In this document: positions 56,213 through 64,000 of the stretch, piece by piece
How positions within the stretch are numbered: position 1 is the stretch's first letter
Layout of the letters: each line of letters opens with the position of its first letter
Origin: Ligustrum vulgare
Lineage: Eukaryota > Streptophyta > Magnoliopsida > Lamiales > Oleaceae
Reading direction: 5' to 3'
Assembly: GCA_963555705.1 (NCBI GenBank)
Contig: OY743176.1
Location: 41,152,497 to 41,216,496 of the forward strand
DNA: 64,000 bases
The notes under the pieces: model-generated
Databases searched by the model: none
What the model saw: only the letters and a program-made list of their open reading frames with translations
What the model was told of the DNA's origin: nothing
Program-made: the position numbers and the translations under genes

Positions 56213-57952
56213 GCCCGCCGAGGTCACCTCCGTACAGCCAGCTGTCCGAATCCTGGCCATCCGCTCTTCGGATCAACAGGGTTGATTCAGATCAACGGTC
56301 GAACTTGAAATTTCCCGTGCTTCTAACTTGTAGCCTCACGATTAGGATGGTCCGTTGAATCGCGAGCGTTTAACTCTGTCGTACACTTCTATAAACCTGA
56401 CGATCTTTTCTCACCGTCTCTTTGGCTGTGATGAAAGTTTTACGGACTGTGATTCTTTCGATATTTATGACATTTTTAATCGTCCTGCAGATATACTTTG
56501 AAATTCATTTTGGGAAGTTCTTTCCCGATGAAGATGATGCCATTTGTATTTTATGTTGAGTTGTATTCTGTGTCGAGTGTATTCGAAGTTGAATGATTAA
56601 TTTATAGCTCGTATTTTGTTCAGACATTTGATTTGCGAATCTCTTCTTGTCAAATCAGAAACAAATGTAAGAACTTTAGATTCGAATTTGAAAATCGTTC
56701 AATCAATTTATCGCGTTCAAATTGTAAATAATTGATATAAAGAACATCGTAGAAACATATACTGTTCAGATCACTCATCCGAGTCGATCAGGCTGGATAT
56801 GAATTTTGACAAATTCGTATCTATCTTCAACCTCTCGAGGTTCTCCATTATCTGTGCAGCTGGAGTTCTAAGATAGTTTATAATTCCCAAATTTATCCCG
56901 TCCTTGTAAAATAAGAAGTCGTTGTGTTCTGGACACCAGAACGGTCTGAAAACCCAAGACATCATTTTCGTTTGCCTGAACAAATGATGCATATCTTCAA
57001 TATGTTGAGAATAATATATTTTTTTATCTGTTGTTTCAAATCTTCCGGTAAATTGGAGAACAACTGTCCAAACTCGTGATTTTGGTCCAATGCGAATTGA
57101 GGCGAGTATTGAGAGGAATTCATGTTTCGCATGCTGAATTCGTAATGGAGTCTCTCAAACTTACTAGTCAATTGGTGTATTGGTGTATTACTTATAGGTG
57201 TTGACCACAAAGTACATGTGTCCCTACTTTAATTTGAAATTCAAATTCTCCCTCCAGAACTGCCGCCCTACAGTACGAAGATTCTAAATTGAAAATCCGA
57301 CACTTGGGACCGAGTACGTATGGAATCTTCAGTCCACGCAGTGGCACGGCTCCCCCAACCCGCGGGCAAACCTATATCATATTACGGTTTGCCCGCCCGC
57401 CGGGGTCACCTCCGTACAGCCAGCTGGCCGAATCCTGGCCATCCGCTCTTCGGATCAAAAGGGTTGATTCAGATCAACCGTCGAAATTGAAATTGACCGT
57501 GCTTCTAACTTGTAGCCTCACGATTAGGATGGTCCGTTCAATCGCGAGCGTTTAACTCTGTCGTACACTTCTATAAACCTGACGATCTTTTCTCACCGTC
57601 TCTTTGGCTGTGATGAAAGTTTTACGGACTGTGATTCTTTCGATATTTATGACATTTTTAATCGTCCTGCAGATATACTTTGAAATTCATTTTGGGAAGT
57701 TCTTTCCCGATGAAGATGATGCCATTTGTATTTTATGTTGAGTTGTATTCTGTGTCGAGTGTATTCGAAGTTGAATGATTAATTTATAGCTCGTATTTTG
57801 TTCAGACATTTGATTTGCGAATCTCTTCTTGTCAAATCAGAAACAAATGTAAGAACTTTAGATTCGAATTTGAAAATCGTTCAATCAATTTATCGCGTTC
57901 AAATTGTAAATAATTGATATAAAGAACATCGTAGAAACATATACTGTTCAGA

Positions 57953-58392
57953 TCACTCATCCGAGTCGATCAGGCTGGATATGAATTTTGACAAATTCGT
58001 ATCTATCTTCAACCTCTCGAGGTTCTCCATTATCTGTGCAGCTGGAGTTCTAAGATAGTTTATAATTCCCAAATTTATCCCGTCCTTGTAAAATAAGAAG
58101 TCGTTGTGTTCTGGACACCAGAACGGTCTGAAAACCCAAGACATCATTTTCGTTTGCCTGAACAAATGATGCATATCTTCAATATGTTGAGAATAATATA
58201 TTTTTTTATCTGTTGTTTCAAATCTTCCGGTAAATTGGAGAACAACTGTCCAAACTCGTGATTTTGGTCCAATGCGAATTGAGGCGAGTATTGAGAGGAA
58301 TTCATGTTTCGCATGCTGAATTCGTAATGGAGTCTCTCAAACTTACTAGTCAATTGGTGTATTGGTGTATTACTTATAGGTGTTGACCACAA
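57953..58392 (-). pseudogene. Complementary-strand ORF in unit 3, frame-shifted and 3'-deleted
   Basis: The start is at 58392 and a one-base loss in the T-run (about 58200) breaks the frame after about 69 codons. The downstream half continues in another frame to 57953, where a deletion joins the ORF to TGAGTGATCTGAACAG, removing the last 35-40 codons. An identical broken copy lies at 56771-57210 (unit 2). Confidence 0.6.
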
Positions 58393-59222
58393 AGTACATG
58401 TGTCCCTACTTTAATTTGAAATTCAAATTCTCCCTCCAGAACTGCCGCCCTACAGTACGAAGATTCTAAATTGAAAATCCGACACTTGGGACCGAGTACG
58501 TATGGAATCTTCAGTCCACGCAGTGGCACGGCTCCCCCAACCCGCGGGCAAACCTATATCATATTACGGTTTGCCCGCCCGCCGGGGTCACCTCCGTACA
58601 GCCAGCTGGCCGAATCCTGGCCATCCGCTCTTCGGATCAAAAGGGTTGATTCAGATCAACCGTCGAAATTGAAATTGACCGTGCTTCTAACTTGTAGCCT
58701 CACGATTAGGATGGTCCGTTCAATCGCGAGCGTTTAACTCTGTCGTACACTTGTATAAACGTGACGGTCTTTTCTCACCGTCTTGTTGGCTGTGATTAAC
58801 GTTTTACGGACTGTGATTCTTTCGATATTTATAACATTTTTAATCGTCCTGCAGATATACTTTGAAATTCATTTTGGGAAGTTCTTTCCCGATGAAGATG
58901 ATGCCATTTGTATTTTATATTGAGTTGTGTTCTGTGTCGAGTGTATTCGAAGTTGAACGATTAATTTATAGCTCGTATTTTGTTCAGACATTTGATTTTC
59001 GAATCTCTTCGTGTCAAATCAGAAACAGATGTAAGAACTTTAGATTCGAATTTGAAAATCGTTCAATCAATTTATCGCGTTCAAATTGTAAATAATTGAT
59101 ATAAAGAACATCGTAGAAACATATACTGTTCTGATCACTCATGGGACCGAGTACGTATGGAATCTTCAGTCCACGCAGTGGCACGGCTCCCCCAACCCGC
59201 AGGCAAACCTATATCATATTAC

Positions 59223-60551
59223 GGTTTGCCCGCCCGCCGGGTTCACCTCCGTACAGCCAGCTGGCCGAATCCTGGCCATCCGCTCTTCGGATCAACAGGG
59301 TTGATTCGGATCAACCGTCGAACTTGAAATTGCCCGTGCTTCTAACTTGTAGCCTCAGGATTAGGATGGTCCGTTCAATCGCGAGCGTTTAACTCTGTCG
59401 TACACTTGTACAAACGTGACGGTCTTTTCTCACCGTCTCGTTGGCTGTGATGAACGTTTTACGGACTGTGATTCTTTCGATATTTATAACATTTTTAATC
59501 GTCCTGCAGATATACTTTGAAATTCATTTTGGGAAGTTCTTTCCCGATGAAGATGATGCCATTTGTATTTTATATTGAGTTGTGTTCTGTGTCGAGTGTA
59601 TTCGAAGTTGAACGATTAATTTATAGCTCGTATTTTGTTCAGACATTTGATTTTCGAATCTCTTCGTGTCAAATTAGAAACAGATGTAAGAACTTTAGAT
59701 TCGAATTTGAAAATCGTTCAATCAATTTATCTCTTTCAAATCGTAAATAATTGATATAAAGAATATCGTAGAAACATATACTGTTCAGATCACTCATCCA
59801 GAAGATACTGAATTTCATAGTCATGTTATGTCCACTTGTCTATATTCTCTTCGCGTCTGTATTGAATGATTTCATAGCCTCTGTTCCGAGCCGTCCTTGT
59901 GTACGTTGATCTGTGTATGCAGTCGGAGTATTCTGAGTAGTAATCCGAGTCGATTAGGCTGGATATAAATTTTGACAAATTCGTATCTATCTTCAACCTC
60001 TTGAGGTTCTCCATTATCTGTGCAGTTGGAGTTCTAAGATAGTTTATAATTCCCAAATTTATCCCGTCCTTGTAAAATAAGAAGTCGTTGTATTCTGGAC
60101 ACCAGAACGGTCTGAAAACCCAAGACATCATTTTCGTTTGCCTGAACAAATGATGCATATCTTCAATATGTTGAGAATAATATATTTTTTTATCTGTTGT
60201 TTCAAATCTTCCGGTAAATTGGAGAACAACTGTCCAAACTCGTGATTTTGGTCCAATGCGAACCGAGGCGAGTATTGAGAGGAATTCATGTTTCGCATGC
60301 TGAGTTCGTAATGGAGTCTCTCAAACTTACTAGTCAATTGGTGTATTGGTGTATTACTTATAGGTGTTGACCACAAAGTACATGTGTCCCTACTTTAATT
60401 TGAAATTCAAATTCTCCCTCCAGAACTGCCGCCCTACAGTACGAAGATTCTAAATTGAAAATCCGACACTTGGGACCGAGTACGTATGGAATCTTCAGTC
60501 CACGCAGTGGCACGGCTCCCCCAACCCGCGGGAAAACCTATATCATATTAC
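59223..60551 (+). mobile_element. Full-length 1,329-bp virus-like unit (unit 5)
   Basis: From one nonanucleotide end to the next it holds, in order: right stem arm, GATCAAC block, a gene-poor 500 bp, then on the minus strand the complete extent of the ORF (60376 to 59826), its leader and the next stem-loop. It is the best single copy for comparison, though its ORF is frame-shifted. The size matches the 1.3-1.4 kb class of geminivirus satellites. Confidence 0.65.
59826..60376 (-). pseudogene. Complementary-strand ORF in unit 5, frame-shifted
   Basis: Two overlapping frames (60376-60128 and 60158-59826) together cover the whole ORF. The shift is the seven-base T-run near 60187. The second frame keeps WVFRPFWCPEYND and the C-terminal tail with YYSEYSD and TYTRTARNRGYE. 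Function not recognised. Confidence 0.55.
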
Positions 60552-61206
60552 GATTTGCCCGCCCGCCGGGGTCACCTCCGTACAGCCAGCTGGCCGAATC
60601 CTGGCCATCCGCTCTTCGGATCAAAAGGGTTGATTCAGATCAACCGTCGAACTTGAAATTGACCGTGCTTCTAACTTGTAGCCTCACGATTAGGATGGTC
60701 CGTTCAATCGCGAGCGTTTAACTCTGTCGTACACTTGTATAAACGTGACGGTCTTTTCTCACCGTCTTGTTGGCTGTGATTAACGTTTTACGGATTGTGA
60801 TTCTTTCGATATTTATAACATTTTTAATCGTCCTGCAGATATACTTTGAAATTCATTTTGGGAAGTTCTTTCCCGATGAAGATGATGCCATTTGTATTTT
60901 ATGTTGAGTTGTATTCTGTGTCGAGTGTATTCGAAGTTGAACGATTAATTTATAGCTCGTATTTTGTTCAGACATTTGATTTTCGAATCTCTTCGTGTCA
61001 AATCAGAAACAGATGTAAGAACTTTAGATTCGAATTTGAAAATCGTTCAATCAATTTATCGCGTTCAAATTGTAAATAATTGATATAAAGAACATCGTAG
61101 AAACATATACTGTTCAGATCACTCATGGGATCGAGTACGTATGGAATCTTCAGTCCACGCAGTGGCACGGCTCCCCCAACCCGCAGGCAAACCTATATCA
61201 TATTAC
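60552..61206 (+). mobile_element. 655-bp deleted virus-like unit (unit 6)
   Basis: Stem-loop, GATCAAC block and the 500-bp region are kept, and the entire ORF is deleted. The joint CACTCATGGGA(C/T)CGAG at about 61120 is the same as in unit 4 (about 59140), so both derive from one deleted molecule. The short frames at 60846-61079 and equivalents (MKFILGSSF...) recur in all units but have no family likeness. Confidence 0.65.
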
Positions 61207-62199
61207 GGTTTGCCCGCCCGCCGGGTTCACCTCCGTACAGCCAGCTGGCCGAATCCTGGCCATTCTGTAATACCGCATTTCGATTTACATGCTTTCTTGA
61301 TTGTCACGTAAAGTTTATATTAATATCATTATAAATGATTTAACTAATATTATGGTTTTATTTGAATTATTTTGCAGTGGAAGGACTGGTTGCCGTCTCG
61401 ATCAATGTACCAATTAAAAGTTTATAAATTTTTATTTTAACAGTTTACGTGCAATTTTATGTGATTAATTAAATTTATTGCCTAGGCATGCTAATTTCTA
61501 TTTTTATTGTGTTATATTGAAGTTGGGAAAAATTTGGTGACACTTTGGAATTTTATTTGAAAGTTATGAACCTAAATTACCAATTTATGAGAGTTGAGGG
61601 ACTGAATTGCAATTTACCAAAAGTTAAACACTTAACCCTAACCTAAGAGAAACCTCACTCTCATATCACTCTCTTACCCGACGCCTCTCACGCGGTCTCT
61701 CCCTCTCCGCGTCGCTCTCGCCTCTCCATCGCTCTCTCCCTCGACTGCTCCCTTTGTCGCCGGCCATCACCACCCCCACCACCACCGGTAGTAGCCCTCC
61801 CCCTCTTCCCCCTTCTCCCTTTTCTCCTCACGCACAAACACCACCCGCGAACCGCACACACACACACACACGGTTTCACGCGATTTCGCACACACACACC
61901 CCCATAATTCGATACACACATGTATATATGTATAAATTCTATGTAAATAATGTATGAATACACTTGATATGCATGAATTCAGATGTTTCAGATAATTTCA
62001 GATTTTGTAATTTTGTTAAATTTTCGAAATTAACCATGATTATAGGTAGGTGTAAGTTCTGTGTATGTATATATTGATGTATGTGTATGTATATATTGAT
62101 GTATGTGTATATTTGTATATTTCAAATTTTCAGATTTTGGACTTGTTTAGATTTCGAATTTTAAATTGTTTATTTGAGATGTTAGACAATGTGTATGTG

Positions 62200-62204
<5 letters not shown>

Positions 62205-62249
<45 letters not shown>

Positions 62250-62262
62250 GTGTGTGTGGGTG
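62205..62262. repeat. TA/GT microsatellite
   Basis: GTGTGTGTATATATATAT...GTATATATATATGTGTGTG; simple repeat inside the LTR. A related TATGTATATATTGATG duplication lies just upstream (62064-62113). Confidence 0.9.
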
Positions 62263-63297
62263 TATTGATGATTTTGTAACTTAGTTAAATATTTGGTTAA
62301 GTTGAATTATGAAGACAATTTTTCAGATTTAAAAATTTTGGAAAATACTTTGTTAAAATTTGAGTTAGTTAATTAAGTTTATGTTATTCTGGGTAAATTG
62401 AGAAATTTGAGAATTTTCATGTATTGGTCTAAATGGCTTTAGTCATATTAGCTAGTTAATTCTTAGATCTTTATATATGAATCCGATTGTTAACCAATGG
62501 ACCAATGGTTAGGTTAATTTTTCGAATTTGATTAGAATTAAGAAATTATTTGATTGCTTGTTGGTAAAGTTTGTAATAAATGGTTATTTTAATATTTGTG
62601 AACTTGTTAGAATCACGATTAAGTAATTTCTAAAGTTATGTAAGTTTGAGTTGAAATTGAATTTAAAAGATGAAAAGGTCTTCTAATGTGCATTGAGATT
62701 CATTTCTTGTCTCGAATATGGTTTTATGTGTTGTGGTTATTATGTAAAGTCACACTTGGGTTAAATTGAAGTTTTAATCTCGGTTAATGTTTGATTAGTA
62801 TTAAAATGAATAATGAATGTGTTTGTGAACTGAAAGTTATTCATTTTGGCGAATGGAAATAATTAGGACTTTTGGTACATTGACGACACGGGCAGTCGAG
62901 GCTCCTCCACTTGCAAATCAAGAAAACGGTAAATATTAAGGACATCAGGTAAGTAAACTTCCCCCTATTTTCATCAAAGTCGAATGTAAATGTGAAAGTT
63001 ATGTGTAAATGACTGTCGTGCAACTTACTTGCTTTGATGAATTGCACTTACTTTATGAAAGCATATGTTATTGAGAAGAATGTTAAAGCATGCACGTTAT
63101 TATGTCATTGCATCATTAAGCATGCACTGACATCGAAATGGGAAAGTCAAATGTTTTAATGAAAGGAATGTGTCAAAGTGAAATTTTTGTCAAAAGTTAT
63201 GTATCCCAAGTTATTTTTTTTGAATGAATGGGTGTACTTCTAGTTCATGAAAGTTGCGAGTGGGAAATGGGGCGCGAGGGACCGGCGTACCCAAATT

Positions 63298-63422
63298 AAG
63301 TCGCTTTGCGACGGAATGTTCAACCGTTTACGGTGGACTGTTAAACCGCTTTGCGGTAGGAAAGTGAATATTAAACCGCTTTGCGGTGGGAAAGTGAATG
63401 TTAAACCGCTTTGCGGTGGAAA
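63298..63422. repeat. Expanded CCGCTTTGCGGTGG hairpin array in the last LTR
   Basis: About five successive small palindromes (GTCGCTTTGCGAC, then ACCGTTTACGGT, then TAAACCGCTTTGCGGT repeated). The repeating 30-mer TTAAACCGCTTTGCGGTGGG plus AAAGTGAA(T) occurs in tandem from about 63340. Confidence 0.65.
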
Positions 63423-64000
63423 TGCGCATGTTAATCTGGTTCCAAATAAATAATAGTCCACTGTATTCTGATTGACTAGAAGTTACACCAAGTGAGCTCA
63501 CGATGGAAAGGAAGTGAAAGTTTGGAAATGAAGTGAAAGTTTTGAATTGAAATGAAAGTTTGAAAGTTTTGGAAAGTAAAGTAAATGGGGATACATATAT
63601 GAAATTTTTAAAGCATTTATGTCATAAGCATGCATTCATGCATACAGTTTACTTACTGAGCTTCAGCTCACCCCAATCCCTCCCCATTTTTCAGGTGATG
63701 AAAGTTAGATGATCAGAGGAGAACACTTGACGGTTGACTCCGACAGTACCCATCGCCGCCTTAACTAATAAAGTTAAAATTTATTAAAGTTATCATTTGA
63801 ATTTATTTCTTCATTCATTATTATTGAAAATGGTTTGGTTGAAGTTATTTTTATTAAGTATGGAACGTATTAGTGGTTAAATTACCTTTATTTCAATGGT
63901 CAATGCTTGATGATGTTTTGAAAAATCTTATGATTGAGGAGTTTTGGAAATGTATGAATTGGTTTTGGAGATGATGAATGTGATTGAGATGTGATGGATG

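Larger units (their letters stand above)
55698..61265 (+). mobile_element. Virus-like replicon array, right part (units 1-6)
   Basis: Head-to-tail copies with the stem-loop nonanucleotide ending at 56203, 57385, 58567, 59222, 60551 and 61206, so spacings are 1182, 1182, 655, 1329 and 655. Units of 1182 are identical or nearly so. All share leader, stem-loop, GATCAAC block and a TTTGAAATTCATTTTGGG block. They differ by deletion of the ORF, partial or complete. An origin-like stem-loop, a single complementary-strand ORF and size classes retaining the origin fit an integrated multimer of a geminivirus- or satellite-like circular DNA. No Rep gene is present, so it would depend on a helper. Assignment to a named virus group is not possible from the sequence alone. 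Confidence 0.7.
61266..64000 (+). repeat. Ty3 LTR, partial at window end
   Basis: Starts TGTAATACCGC inside virus-like unit 7 (after CTGGCCATTC). It is closest to the solo LTR at 15938 and related to the tandem LTRs. It carries a pyrimidine-rich stretch (61660-61830), a CA-repeat (61855-61900), a TA/GT microsatellite (62205-62260) and an expanded hairpin array (63298-63420). At 64000 it is still inside the LTR, at the point equivalent to about 18730. Confidence 0.75.

Noticed and set aside
56500..56600. Recurrent + strand frames of 77-80 aa beginning MKFILGSSF in the virus-like units (for example 58862-59095 and 60846-61079)
   Set aside because: No family likeness, AT-driven Phe/Ser/Ile composition, a stop or length change in some units; kept only as a note within the units.
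57289..57555. 88-aa + strand frames across the stem-loop of the virus-like units
   Set aside because: They read straight through the origin-like hairpin and leader, vary at the start, and have no motif; likely non-coding.
62065..62268. 67-aa frame at the TA/GT microsatellite
   Set aside because: Translation of a simple repeat (alternating Tyr-Ile/Val).

Overview
The window is repeat-dense, AT-rich nuclear DNA of a flowering plant (probably a eudicot; I cannot name the species). Evidence: nested LTR retrotransposons with initiator-tRNA-Met primer sites, a CACTA-type element, a Helitron-like element, degenerate Ty3/gypsy pol fragments and no ordinary intron-containing host gene. No rRNA, tRNA or CRISPR locus was seen.

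Layout. 1-938 is the 3' internal end of a Tat/Ogre-like Ty3 element and 939-14975 its 3' LTR. That LTR was hit by a Helitron-like element (about 1035-2983), a CACTA-type element (3229-4052) and LTR element A (4503-14288, TSD GATTT). 14976-15790 is an old copia-like relic. A solo Tat-type LTR (15791-28890, TSD ATAAT) was invaded by another Ty3 LTR (15938-27786, TSD AATAA), itself invaded by LTR element B (18734-27532). 28891-31767 holds the copia relic, an inverted-repeat element with a possible captured host exon, and an LTR-like stretch. 31998-61265 is a rearranged array of a virus-like circular-DNA sequence. It is interrupted by truncated LTR element C (about 32236-38400) and by a tandem LTR-internal-LTR-internal-LTR Ty3 array (39595-55692, outer TSD GTTTA). 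61266-64000 is another Ty3 LTR running off the end.

Two systems stand out. (1) Elements A, B and C lack gag-pol. Antisense to their LTRs each carries the same two-gene cassette: an intronless, apparently intact LOG-type cytokinin riboside monophosphate phosphoribohydrolase (217 aa), and an approximately 183-aa basic, four-cysteine protein. The central motif of the latter resembles the small nucleic-acid-binding proteins of vitiviruses and carlaviruses. Each gene has its own TATA-like box, and the LOG 3' region carries three hairpin-like repeats. The near-identity of the paired LTRs in A and B points to recent transposition. The related tandem Ty3 elements lack the cassette.

(2) The virus-like array is built of head-to-tail units of about 1329, 1182 and 655 bp. 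Each unit has a stem-loop; one copy holds the exact geminivirus-type nonanucleotide TAATATTAC. The larger units carry one complementary-strand ORF of about 183 aa that I do not recognise. The 655-bp units keep the stem-loop but lose the ORF, as defective replicons do. This looks like an integrated multimer of a geminivirus- or satellite-like replicon, not identified further.
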